A stretch of 9,188 nucleotides of DNA from Candidatus Saccharibacteria bacterium UBA7683 (GCA_002482925.1 DLGX01000082.1:1-9188), one strand, 5' to 3'. Shown: positions 1 through 6,283, counted from the first letter of the stretch. Numbers and translations: made by a program. Notes: a model not told the origin generated them from the sequence alone.

Positions 1-62
1 CCACAAAGCTGAGTTTCTAGTCTGATAACTTCTTTACCAAACGGGTTAATAATGTCTGACAT
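1..62 (-). CDS. pnp: Polyribonucleotide nucleotidyltransferase (PNPase), N-terminal fragment
   Basis: Only the first 20 codons are in the window; the gene runs off the left edge. On the minus strand an ATG at 62-60 opens a frame that reads MSDIINPFGKEVIRLETQLC. This resembles the start of bacterial PNPase, whose first strand commonly carries a G(K/R)-x-(I/L)-x-x-E-T motif followed by a Gly. A Shine-Dalgarno GAAAGGA (79-73) lies 10 nt before the ATG. The gene follows rpsO on the same strand, and rpsO-pnp is one of the most conserved bacterial gene pairs. The leader holds a long hairpin like the one through which PNPase and RNase III control pnp mRNA in E. coli. PNPase is the phosphorolytic 3'-5' exoribonuclease of cytoplasmic mRNA decay. 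The call rests on a short peptide plus context, so it is likely but not proven. Confidence 0.75.
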   Translation of the reverse strand, partial: MSDIINPFGKEVIRLETQLC

Positions 63-72
63 ATAAATAATG

Positions 73-79
73 TCCTTTC
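73..79 (-). promoter_or_regulatory. Shine-Dalgarno site of pnp
   Basis: The minus strand reads GAAAGGA, 10 nt before the ATG at 62. It fixes the pnp start and shows that this gene uses leadered, SD-dependent initiation, unlike several neighbours. Confidence 0.7.
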
Positions 80-86
80 TATTTAC

Positions 87-149
87 ACTCCGGTGCAGAA
101 TACAACGCTCCTTTATTAATTAAGGAAAGCTGCGGTTCTGCGCCTGAGT
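87..149 (-). ncRNA. Long imperfect hairpin in the pnp leader (candidate RNase III/PNPase autoregulation element)
   Basis: On the minus-strand transcript, 149-146 (ACUC) pairs with 90-87 (GAGU). Then 144-143 pairs with 93-92, and GCAGAA (141-136) pairs with UUCUGC (100-95). Across small internal loops, 133-129 pairs with 106-102 (two G.U), and UUUCCUU-type pairing joins 127-122 to 113-108 around an 8-nt AU loop. In total about 23 pairs in one 63-nt rod. In E. coli a long pnp leader hairpin is cut by RNase III and then degraded by PNPase, giving autogenous control. The position just upstream of pnp fits that role here. The pairing is seen in the sequence; the mechanism is inferred from the family. 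Confidence 0.6.
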
Positions 150-155
150 TATTTA

Positions 156-161
156 TGTATA
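156..161 (-). promoter_or_regulatory. Possible pnp promoter -10 box
   Basis: The minus strand reads TATACA. A start seven bases further on would be base 149, exactly the first paired base of the leader hairpin. No good -35 box is visible at 16-18 bp spacing, so this is a weak candidate for a separate pnp promoter. Confidence 0.3.
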
Positions 162-168
162 AAGTACG

Positions 169-206
169 AACATGAGGGCACCACCCGAGTCAGCTCGTCT
201 CATGCT
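169..206 (-). ncRNA. Compact branched RNA structure between rpsO and pnp
   Basis: In the minus-strand RNA, CAUGAG (204-199) pairs with CUCAUG (176-171). The helix can extend by a G.U and an A-U pair. It encloses a hairpin CGAG-CUGA-CUCG (197-186) and a short arm GG-UGGUG-CC (185-177). The result is a closing helix holding two arms. The function is unknown; it could be part of the pnp leader or an rpsO 3' element. It does not match any riboswitch class I recognise. Confidence 0.4.
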
Positions 207-212
207 TTTTGT

Positions 213-256
213 GTAAGAGCGCTCGCCTTACCCTCCATAGCCTTGGCGACGGAGGG
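213..256 (-). other. Tandem hairpins just downstream of rpsO
   Basis: Two stems follow the rpsO stop on the minus strand. CCCUCC (256-251) pairs with GGAGGG (236-231), with CC/GG complementarity inside its loop. Next, GUAAG (231-227) can pair with CUUAC (217-213), sharing one base with the first stem. Neither is followed by a U tract, so they are not a standard intrinsic terminator. They could protect the rpsO 3' end or slow polymerase, and they leave read-through into pnp possible. Confidence 0.4.
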
Positions 257-271
257 TTGCCGTGAATTCTC

Positions 272-538
272 TTATTTTCGAAGGCCAAGTTTTTTAATGG
301 TTGCTTGGTATGCTGAATAGTTTTGTTCTTTTAGATATGCAAGAAGCTTCTTTCGCTTCCCTACCATCTGTAAAAGACCACGACGTGAGTGGTTGTCTTT
401 TTTGTGAACTTTTAGGTGTTCAGTAAGTTCTTTAATTCTTTCAGTAAGAATTGAAGCCTGTACTTCTGGTGAACCAACATCGGTTTTAGCACGTTGGGTG
501 TTTTTAATTGCTGCTGCTTTTTTCTCGGTTGTGATCAT
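272..538 (-). CDS. rpsO: 30S ribosomal protein S15
   Basis: S15 binds the 16S rRNA three-way junction of helices 20-22 early in 30S platform assembly. The 88-aa product is full length for the family (about 89 aa). It shows the family signatures: the TDVGSPEVQ motif near residues 19-27, the HKKDNHSRRGLL block at about 45-56 that contacts rRNA, and the GKRKKLLAYL helix near 60-69. The ATG at 538-536 has an AAAGGA Shine-Dalgarno site at correct spacing (548-543). Upstream are a clear promoter (649-621) and a leader with a perfect 8-bp hairpin. Downstream, separated by about 210 bp of structured non-coding RNA, is the probable pnp. S15 controls its own mRNA in several phyla through unrelated leader structures, so the leader hairpin is a natural candidate for feedback. 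The identification is firm. Confidence 0.97.
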   Translation of the reverse strand: MITTEKKAAAIKNTQRAKTDVGSPEVQASILTERIKELTEHLKVHKKDNHSRRGLLQMVGKRKKLLAYLKEQNYSAYQATIKKLGLRK

Positions 539-578
539 GTAATCCTTTAAATCTCTGGTTCTTGTAGTTTATAGTTTC

Positions 579-602
579 GAAAAAGTTAGATAGCACTTTT
601 TC
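579..602 (-). promoter_or_regulatory. Perfect hairpin in the rpsO leader (candidate S15 feedback site or attenuator)
   Basis: The minus strand carries GAAAAAGT (602-595), an 8-nt loop, then ACTTTTTC (586-579): an 8-bp perfect stem. It lies about 12 nt after the predicted rpsO transcription start and about 40 nt before the ATG. Its second arm is U-rich, so it could also act as a weak terminator for transcripts reading in from the upstream 214-aa gene. Confidence 0.5.
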
Positions 603-620
603 TAATGGCGTGTTGTGTAT

Positions 621-649
621 ATTTTAACAGATGAGCGTTAGTAATACAA
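621..649 (-). promoter_or_regulatory. rpsO promoter
   Basis: The minus strand reads TTGTAT (649-644), 17 bp, then TAAAAT (626-621). The predicted start is near 614, giving a leader of about 75 nt. It sits in the short gap after the 214-aa gene, so rpsO has its own housekeeping promoter. Confidence 0.65.
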
Positions 650-657
650 GTATCTAC

Positions 658-1302
658 TTACTGGGTTCCAGAAACGTGGGTAATGGCTTCAGTCTGCAAA
701 TGGGTGCCTGCATCAAACACAATGCCTTCTGAAGAAGCTGGTAGACCTTCACCATCCGCGTAGAAGAACACTGCATCAATCGCTACCCCAGGAAATAGTT
801 GGTTATCAGCGCCAAGTTCACGCAGAGTGTCTGTAATTGTACGAGGTCCAATGCCACGAGAATCATCTAACCCATCATGTAGTTCTGCTACATAATACTG
901 AAGATCGAACGATTCATCGAACGGTACAAATAACGCAGTGCCTTCGAATCTTAACTGATGATTGAAATGTTCATCGCGTTGCAGTTCGCGTATTTGGGTA
1001 CCCGTTTGCTCTCCACCGCCAACATAAGTACCGTCACCATATCTTTTAGCCGACGCTTCTGCTTCTCTGGTTTCAAAGCTACGTATTTCTTCGCGTGACA
1101 AATGCCATACATTAGTGATTGCAACGTCTTTGCATAGCAAGGTACGCTTCAAGCCTATGTCAGCTCCAACTGCAAGTACTTCCGAGCTATCGTATCCTGC
1201 ATTAATCTCAAGACCACCAAGTTTTATAATCGATGGATCAACTGGCTCGTGGCTATCGTCGCCTTCTGGTATAGAACTACCTGTTTGTTTTTCGTGTGTC
1301 AC
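658..1302 (-). CDS. Unrecognised acidic 214-aa protein, probably leaderless mRNA with GTG start
   Basis: I do not recognise the family. The frame is open further upstream to an ATG at 1359, but a consensus promoter (TTGACA-17 bp-TACAAT, 1337-1309) overlaps that extension. The real start is therefore most likely the GTG at 1302-1300, six bases after the -10 box, giving MTHEKQTGSS at the N-terminus. The first 25 residues are polar and look flexible. The rest mixes strands and helices, with a Gly-rich turn (YVGGGEQTG, about 93-101) and a hydrophobic FPGVAIDAVFFYADGEG stretch (about 170-186). There is no signal peptide, no membrane segment and no clear catalytic motif; the only cysteine is near residue 57. 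It is likely a soluble cytoplasmic protein. It is divergent from the 579-aa gene and upstream of rpsO, which has its own promoter. That it is a real gene is well supported by the promoter and long clean frame; its function is unknown. Confidence 0.75.
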   Translation of the reverse strand: MTHEKQTGSSIPEGDDSHEPVDPSIIKLGGLEINAGYDSSEVLAVGADIGLKRTLLCKDVAITNVWHLSREEIRSFETREAEASAKRYGDGTYVGGGEQTGTQIRELQRDEHFNHQLRFEGTALFVPFDESFDLQYYVAELHDGLDDSRGIGPRTITDTLRELGADNQLFPGVAIDAVFFYADGEGLPASSEGIVFDAGTHLQTEAITHVSGTQ

Positions 1303-1308
1303 ATTACT

Positions 1309-1337
1309 ATTGTATATTATTTTTGTGCTTTTGTCAA
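1309..1337 (-). promoter_or_regulatory. Consensus promoter of the 214-aa gene
   Basis: The minus strand reads TTGACA (1337-1332), 17 bp, then TACAAT (1314-1309). The expected transcription start is at 1302-1303, coincident with the GTG codon, so the mRNA should have no 5' leader. It is back to back with the 579-aa gene promoter (1407-1435), about 70 bp away. Confidence 0.8.
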
Positions 1338-1406
1338 TGATATGTATTATTTTAAGCAATGAGCGAGCCGTATAATTAACTAGATTTATGCTTTAAAACA
1401 ATTATA

Positions 1407-1435
1407 TTGTCAAGTAGCTACACCTGTAATATAAT
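1407..1435 (+). promoter_or_regulatory. Consensus promoter of the 579-aa gene
   Basis: TTGTCA (1407-1412), 17 bp, then a perfect TATAAT (1430-1435). The ATG at 1444 begins 8 nt after the -10 box, so transcription should start at or within two bases of the start codon. No Shine-Dalgarno sequence exists or could fit. Confidence 0.8.
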
Positions 1436-1443
1436 GAGTTGAA

Positions 1444-3183
1444 ATGGAAGAACTCCCTCGCAGTAATTTTGAACGCGCTGATTCTGATACAGAGTCAGGT
1501 TCAGAGAAAAAGAAGAAAGATTCTTCGAACGTACGCCGAATAGGCGCACTTGGCACCTATGCAAAAATGACCCCTGAAACACCCCCTACCCCAGTAGATC
1601 GTACAGAAGCACGTAAGAGTTTTTTTGAAGAAAAAGAAAGTACAGAAAAAAAACTTAGCGCTGAAACCAAAGGTAGTGAATCAAAAGAAATTGAAGCTAA
1701 GGTTGAAGCTGACGAAACAGCTTTAAAAACTGAAATTCTTCAAGAAGAGCTCACCCAGCGAATTGAAAGTCACCAAGCAGTAATTGATTCCACGCCAATT
1801 GATTCACCAGAACATGTTCAAGCATCAGCTGCAAAGGCGCTTGATGAAAGTGTGAAGGAAAAAGCAGCTAACCCTGGTGTTGAGGCAGATCCTGTTATTG
1901 AAGCTGAATTTGCCCGACAGTTGGCCGAAGTCGAACTTCCTGAAGAAGCAGATTCTGAACACGAAGTAGAAGCTATTACCTCAGTACAAAGCACCGAACA
2001 AAATGATGACTCAGATGTTGAAGAGGATGCCCAGGCTACAGTTCCCATTCCAGCAACAGGTAGCACAACAACACCTCCACCAAAAACCCCGCCTACTCAA
2101 ACCTCAAATGGCGCCGGCTCGCCTCCTACTCCGCCAACTCCTCCTATTAGCCCAACCCCACCTTTACCACCACTACCACCTCATGGTGGTGGAAACACCT
2201 CTCAGCAACCGAATGTAACACCAAATACCACACCCGTAGTAAGCCCTAACGTTTTGCAAGATTCCCAAAATGAGCGAACTAAACGTAGGGGCAATCCTGC
2301 TGCAAGTGCATTACTTGGCTATGCAATCGGCCGTCGCGGTGGCAGAAAACGAACCGAAAGACGACTTGAGCCAAAAATTGCTGGACTTAGTCAAGAACTT
2401 GATATTACTAAGAAACACCTTGAAGCTCGTGAACTAGATCTAAAGAAAGCGGCAACTAACACTTTAAATCAACAGCACGCTGAAAAATATGCACGCCGAC
2501 CAGAAGGAATGGAACAACCAAAAAAGAAGCCTGTAACAGAAATCCTCCGCCAAACAGTTATGGCACCTGAAAAAATCCGCAGTGCAATTACTCCAGCCGA
2601 AGTTAACATACCGCGTACAGAGTTACCGAAAACCGAAACAGCACCACGTCCACAAGTTGCACCAGAAGTTGCGATTAAACGCGCCGAACAACTTTCTACC
2701 CCTGCACTACTTAAAGCTGCAGAATCTCTGGTTATTGAAGGTGTCAGCGTGCGAAGAATGTACGAAACTAATAAAATTGATAGAAACGGACTGGTGGCAA
2801 TTGTACAAGAAGGCCTTAAAGGCGGAAACATCGTTCATGCATTTGAAAAGGTTGAACTCGGTGCTGAAACCCAAGCCGGAAGAGCACGTGAATTTAGACA
2901 TGACGACCCAAGCTTCACTGCAATTTCTACTGATGATCCTGTAAGCAAACCGCTGCCTGATATAAAGCCCTCGCCTCTTCCTAACAACCCAGATACTGGT
3001 TCGTTGCAGCCAATTAATATACCGACTCAAAAAACAGGACCGCAAAGCATTGAATCAACCCGACCTGAGATCGTTACCGATACCAATAAGAATGATCTTC
3101 TCAATCCTAAAACAGCTGAATTTAAGTTCGCAGCAATTGCCGCAATTGCAATCGCAGCCTTAATTGTCTGGGCAATTTTTTAA
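1444..3183 (+). CDS. Low-complexity, proline-rich, C-terminally tail-anchored membrane protein (579 aa)
   Basis: I recognise no catalytic family. Residues 1-200 are strongly charged and Glu/Ser/Lys-rich, with coil-like stretches (about 60-110). Residues 205-250 are Pro/Thr-rich with PPTPPTPP, PPLPPLPP and a GGG. Residues 285-345 form an island: a short hydrophobic piece (ALLGYAIG), a basic GRRGGRKRTERR patch, and then a probable coiled coil. A second conserved-looking island lies at 418-475 (LLKAAESLVIEGVSVRRMYE... GLKGGNIVHAFEK), predicted helical. A single hydrophobic helix (about 562-579) ends at the last residue, preceded by Lys 561. This is a tail anchor with the bulk of the protein probably cytoplasmic. 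There is no signal peptide. The GxxIGRR-type basic island and the MYE...GG helical island remind me of proteins common in Saccharibacteria, but that is memory and not a search. It is the only plus-strand gene between truB and rpsO and has its own strong promoter. A scaffold or envelope-linked role is conceivable but unproven. Confidence 0.85.
   Translation: MEELPRSNFERADSDTESGSEKKKKDSSNVRRIGALGTYAKMTPETPPTPVDRTEARKSFFEEKESTEKKLSAETKGSESKEIEAKVEADETALKTEILQEELTQRIESHQAVIDSTPIDSPEHVQASAAKALDESVKEKAANPGVEADPVIEAEFARQLAEVELPEEADSEHEVEAITSVQSTEQNDDSDVEEDAQATVPIPATGSTTTPPPKTPPTQTSNGAGSPPTPPTPPISPTPPLPPLPPHGGGNTSQQPNVTPNTTPVVSPNVLQDSQNERTKRRGNPAASALLGYAIGRRGGRKRTERRLEPKIAGLSQELDITKKHLEARELDLKKAATNTLNQQHAEKYARRPEGMEQPKKKPVTEILRQTVMAPEKIRSAITPAEVNIPRTELPKTETAPRPQVAPEVAIKRAEQLSTPALLKAAESLVIEGVSVRRMYETNKIDRNGLVAIVQEGLKGGNIVHAFEKVELGAETQAGRAREFRHDDPSFTAISTDDPVSKPLPDIKPSPLPNNPDTGSLQPINIPTQKTGPQSIESTRPEIVTDTNKNDLLNPKTAEFKFAAIAAIAIAALIVWAIF
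2073..2193 (+). repeat. Proline-codon-rich tract encoding PPT/PPL repeats
   Basis: Within the 579-aa gene, codons about 210-248 encode PPPKTPP, SPPTPPTPP and TPPLPPLPP. PPP and tandem PPx motifs slow ribosomes and usually require EF-P. The PPLPPLP core recurs three times in the DHH-like protein at 6316-8436. Confidence 0.7.
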
Positions 3184-4838
3184 GCTTTAACCTCAACTAC
3201 ATCGCCACCAAGGTTCTTGGTAAAGAAGCTGTCGTGGGAAATGTAAATGACCGCACCATGATATTGGCTAAGAGCATCTTCAAGCTCTTCAATACTCGGA
3301 AGATCAAGGTGGTTGGTTGGCTCATCAAGAATCAAAATTTGTGGATCACCAGCCAGCATATTTATTAATTGAAACCGTGCTTTTTGGCCACCACTGAGTT
3401 TTGAAAGTGGCATAACAGCATCAGCATGCGGGTTAAATAAGTAGTCGCTTAGTAACTGTTTGATTTTTTCTGGCGTGATTGTAAGGTCTTTTTCTAAATG
3501 AATGTGTTCAATTGCTTCAGTGAGCGTCATGCTTAAATATTTTGAATCAATTTCTTGTTCATATACGCCAATTTTTAACTTTTGTTCTTCTTCAATATGA
3601 CCTGAGAACACGGTTGGAGCAGGTTTTTTTCCAGCAACTGTACTTAAAATTGTCTGAACTAACGTAGTTTTACCAGCACCATTTCTACCTTTAAGTTCAA
3701 TTTTTCCGCCAACTCGGAGCTCAAAATTAACAGGAGCGAAAAGTGCTGACTCACCATATCCAAGGCTTAGGTTATCAACCTTAATAAGTACGCGTTCGCT
3801 CTTGTCTACCTTCTGCTTGGTGCGAACTTTTATGTTGCGGGCTTTGTGTTCGCTATAGCTTTCAGCCATTTTTGTACCCAAGTCGCCTGCTGATTCACGG
3901 TCAATCCAAAAGGTTGGTTTTTCAGTAACTGAGAGCTCAGCTAGTTCTTTTACAGAACGTTGTTCTAGTGATTTAAACCGGTGAATTGTGCCCGGATCAC
4001 GCGATCTTTCCTTCATTCTACGGAATCGAACAACATCTGCCTTTAAATTAATTATTCGGCGTTGTACGTTTTCGAATTCATTCACTTGAGAGGTAATATT
4101 TTGAGTATTACTCTTTAAATAGTCGTTGTAGTTACCCTTAAAGCTGTAGGCTTTGCCATCGCGAATTTCAATTATTCTGTCTACTACGCCAAGCACGTCG
4201 CGGTCGTGCGTAATAACCACCACTGCTTCATCGGCACTTCTTAGCCAATTCACAAATGAAGCTTTTGCAATGTAATCCATGTGGTTAGTTGGTTCATCAA
4301 TTAACGCCAGGTCTGCGCGAGCACGCTGAACTTTAACCAGTTCAACCATTCGTTTTTGTCCGCCAGAAAGGTCACCAATTTTTTTGGTATTAATATCAAT
4401 TTCTAACTGATAATCTGAAAGCGCACGCTCAACATCGTTTTCAATTTCGTAGTAGCCCAGTGTGCCAAACCGTTCAAGCGTATCGCTATACACCTGCATT
4501 TTATGGTCGCTCTCACCCATGTGGAGCGGGTAGGTTTCAATGATGTGTTTGAGCTTGGCATATTCTGGAAGGTCGCCGAGGATATATTCCAACACGGTGT
4601 TATCTTCAAATCCATGGTGTTCCTGCCGACTTGAAATCATAACAATGTTTTTACCGAGTGTAATTTCGCCGTCATAGTCTTTATCGAGACCACTCATCAG
4701 ATTGAATAATGTAGACTTACCTGTTCCGTTGCGCCCAATCAACCCAACTTTTTCACCGCGTTGCACACGAATATCCAGCTCTTTATAAAGCTGTTTGTCG
4801 CCAAAACTTTTACTGTTAATTGAAATATGTGCAATCAT
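3180..4838 (-). CDS. ABC-F family ATPase (ribosome-associated translation factor or resistance protein)
   Basis: This 552-aa protein has two fused ABC domains and no membrane segments, the ABC-F layout of soluble ATPases that bind the ribosomal E site and act on P-site tRNA. Domain 1 has Walker A GRNGTGKS (35-42), signature LSGGQ (157-161), Walker B with DEPTNHMD (181-188) and switch His 211. Domain 2 has Walker A GRNGAGKT (384-391), LSGGQ (481-485), DEPTNHLD (505-512) and His 535. All catalytic elements are intact, including both Walker B glutamates. The linker, about 241-330, is basic and helical (VRFRRMKERSRDPG), as expected of the P-site tRNA-interaction motif. The ATG at 4838 begins the usual N-terminal strand directly; no good Shine-Dalgarno is visible. 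It starts 30 nt after the 227-aa gene stop, so the two are probably cotranscribed. Its stop overlaps that of the convergent 579-aa gene. Family is certain; whether it is housekeeping (EttA/Uup type) or antibiotic resistance cannot be told by eye. Confidence 0.95.
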   Translation of the reverse strand: MIAHISINSKSFGDKQLYKELDIRVQRGEKVGLIGRNGTGKSTLFNLMSGLDKDYDGEITLGKNIVMISSRQEHHGFEDNTVLEYILGDLPEYAKLKHIIETYPLHMGESDHKMQVYSDTLERFGTLGYYEIENDVERALSDYQLEIDINTKKIGDLSGGQKRMVELVKVQRARADLALIDEPTNHMDYIAKASFVNWLRSADEAVVVITHDRDVLGVVDRIIEIRDGKAYSFKGNYNDYLKSNTQNITSQVNEFENVQRRIINLKADVVRFRRMKERSRDPGTIHRFKSLEQRSVKELAELSVTEKPTFWIDRESAGDLGTKMAESYSEHKARNIKVRTKQKVDKSERVLIKVDNLSLGYGESALFAPVNFELRVGGKIELKGRNGAGKTTLVQTILSTVAGKKPAPTVFSGHIEEEQKLKIGVYEQEIDSKYLSMTLTEAIEHIHLEKDLTITPEKIKQLLSDYLFNPHADAVMPLSKLSGGQKARFQLINMLAGDPQILILDEPTNHLDLPSIEELEDALSQYHGAVIYISHDSFFTKNLGGDVVEVKA

Positions 4839-4868
4839 TCAGTGTACTAGTGTAACAGATTGGATAAC

Positions 4869-5552
4869 TCAGACCCCTAGATGTTGCTTGGCTTGTTGTA
4901 TTATACCTACGATGTGAAGCTCAGGATCTTTAGCTAGAGTAATTAGCGCGTTGTCTTTAACCCCATCTGTATATGTTTGAATTGTGCCTTCGAAAACCGC
5001 AGTAGAATCTGGCTGCACGACGTCACCATTAAGCCAAGTGCTCTGAATGTAGTATTGTCTTTGAGTTTCAGAAAGATCACTCTCAGACTCTTTGGTCTGG
5101 AGAGAAATGTTACAGCCAAGCGAACGAAATGACCCGCCGCTAGGCTCTAATACCCAAGAGCGAGTAAAGACGTGGCCGTCGTGGCTTGTTTCTTCAATCG
5201 GAAGCTCTACTCTTTCACCATTAATCTTACCCTTAAGTTCATACACCCTTCTAGGTAGGCCTTCGACTGTCGGCGTGCTCCAGGCATGATGTACTTTTCT
5301 CGTTTTACGACCCCCGGAAGCAAAACGAACAAGCTGGTTGGCCACTCGTATTCTCGCAGGTAATTTTGGTCTATTTGCGCGATCTATCGCATCATACAAA
5401 TCATAGACAGCATAAGCTGCCACCGCTCCGGGCTGAAGCCGAATCTCTTCTAGCATTTGCGCCTCGTCAGCCAAGCGAGCACGTCGTTTATAGTCTGACT
5501 CGTCGCCTTTTGCAAGTCTTTGAATAATCCTTTGTTCCGCGCTAAAGCTCAT
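4869..5552 (-). CDS. Unrecognised 227-aa protein between truB and the ABC-F gene
   Basis: I do not recognise the family. The N-terminal third (about 1-75) is helical and charged, with AEQRIIQRLAKGDESDYKRR and an AVAAYAVYDLYDAIDR helix. The remainder looks strand-rich, with polar turns (GKINGERVELPIEE about 107-120, then RSWVLEPSGGSFRSLGCNISL at about 130-150). There is no signal peptide, membrane segment or obvious catalytic triad; the only cysteine is in GCNIS. It ends with TGA. The ATG at 5552 has no Shine-Dalgarno, but a -10 box lies 7 nt before it, so a leaderless mRNA is likely. It sits after truB and before the ABC-F gene, about where ribF is found in many bacteria, but it has no resemblance to RibF (no HIGH-type nucleotidyl transfer motif). 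A real gene by length, context and promoter; function unknown. Confidence 0.75.
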   Translation of the reverse strand: MSFSAEQRIIQRLAKGDESDYKRRARLADEAQMLEEIRLQPGAVAAYAVYDLYDAIDRANRPKLPARIRVANQLVRFASGGRKTRKVHHAWSTPTVEGLPRRVYELKGKINGERVELPIEETSHDGHVFTRSWVLEPSGGSFRSLGCNISLQTKESESDLSETQRQYYIQSTWLNGDVVQPDSTAVFEGTIQTYTDGVKDNALITLAKDPELHIVGIIQQAKQHLGV

Positions 5553-5559
5553 GGTGAGT

Positions 5560-5587
5560 ATTTTATACTAACTACTTCAGTACACAA
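5560..5587 (-). promoter_or_regulatory. Promoter of the 227-aa gene
   Basis: The minus strand reads TTGTGT (5587-5582), 16 bp, then TAAAAT (5565-5560), with an overlapping TATAAA. Seven bases separate the -10 box from the ATG at 5552, predicting a leaderless transcript. It lies in the 51-bp gap after truB. Confidence 0.6.
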
Positions 5588-5603
5588 GCATATGCAATTT
5601 TAT

Positions 5604-6275
5604 CTATTTTATATCTGGAAAATCTTGCACATCAGTAATTTTAAAACGATCAATTTGCGTACGACGAAGCTCTTTGCAATACGCGCCCGTCTTAAGAGCT
5701 TTGCCTATATCTTCAACTAAGGTACGTATGTATGTTCCGCTACTAACATCGCAGACGCACTTTAGGTAGGGATAATTGTATTCAACTAGTTCAATTCGTT
5801 TGATTGTAACCTGACGCGCAGGCATTTCTACCACTTTGCCTTCGCGCGCCAATTTATATGCCCGCTTTCCATTAATTTTAATTGCAGAAAAAGCTGGAGG
5901 TACCTGTGTAATTACCCCTTCAAACTGTTTGAGGGCTTGTAAAACGGCTTTTTCGGTGGGTTTGGCGTCATTAACCGTTTTAAGTTCGCCCTCAGGGTCG
6001 CCAGTGCTAGAAATCTCTCCAAGTTTGGCGGTGAATTCATAAGTTTTATCAAGTTTTAAAAACTCACCAGCTTTTTTGCAGGCTTCACCAATTAAAATTA
6101 TTACCAATCCCGTCGCAAATGGATCAAGCGTACCGGCATGTCCAACTCTGAGCTGTTTTTTGGTTGGTTTTTCACCCTTAGCGGTATACTGTGCTCTAAT
6201 TTTACCGCGAATTTTAGCTACCACGTCAAAGCTTGTCCATCCAACTGGTTTATCTATAAGTACTATGTCTTCCAT
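5604..6275 (-). CDS. truB: tRNA pseudouridine-55 synthase TruB, core-only form
   Basis: TruB isomerises U55 in the T loop of tRNAs to pseudouridine and also acts as a tRNA folding chaperone. The 223-aa product opens with the family start DKPVGWTSFD (8-17). It carries the catalytic motif GHAGTLDPFATG (45-56; nucleophile Asp 51), the active-site KTYEF segment (Tyr 79), PPAFSAIKINGKRAYKLAR (126-144) and SGTYIRTLVEDIG (179-191), ending near LRRTQIDRF (203-211). E. coli TruB is 314 aa; the C-terminal PUA-like RNA-binding portion is missing here, and the stop follows about 12 residues after the core. All catalytic elements are intact, so this is a shortened enzyme, not a broken gene. The ATG at 6275 has no Shine-Dalgarno but has TATAAT 8 nt upstream, predicting leaderless translation. 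Upstream is a DHH-like gene, the usual neighbour order nrnA-truB. Confidence 0.96.
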   Translation of the reverse strand: MEDIVLIDKPVGWTSFDVVAKIRGKIRAQYTAKGEKPTKKQLRVGHAGTLDPFATGLVIILIGEACKKAGEFLKLDKTYEFTAKLGEISSTGDPEGELKTVNDAKPTEKAVLQALKQFEGVITQVPPAFSAIKINGKRAYKLAREGKVVEMPARQVTIKRIELVEYNYPYLKCVCDVSSGTYIRTLVEDIGKALKTGAYCKELRRTQIDRFKITDVQDFPDIK

Positions 6276-6283
6276 TAGCAGGC

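Noticed and set aside
176..186. GGGTGGTGCCC on the minus strand resembles the core of a T-box antiterminator.
   Set aside because: There is no Stem I, specifier loop or downstream terminator, the flanking conserved bases differ, and the next gene is pnp and not an aminoacyl-tRNA synthetase or amino-acid gene.
1371..1376. A second TATAAT in the divergent intergenic region.
   Set aside because: No acceptable -35 hexamer at 16-18 bp, and the promoter at 1407-1435 is far better placed for the 579-aa gene.
4841..4854. Two TACACT boxes on the minus strand just before the ABC-F start, a possible fifth leaderless promoter.
   Set aside because: No -35 box at any normal spacing; cotranscription with the 227-aa gene is simpler.
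658..5552. The unrecognised genes with the ABC-F gene as a defence island or toxin-antitoxin pair.
   Set aside because: No nuclease, toxin, antitoxin, transposase or integrase motif, no inverted repeats or attachment sites, and the gene sizes and spacing do not fit a toxin-antitoxin pair.
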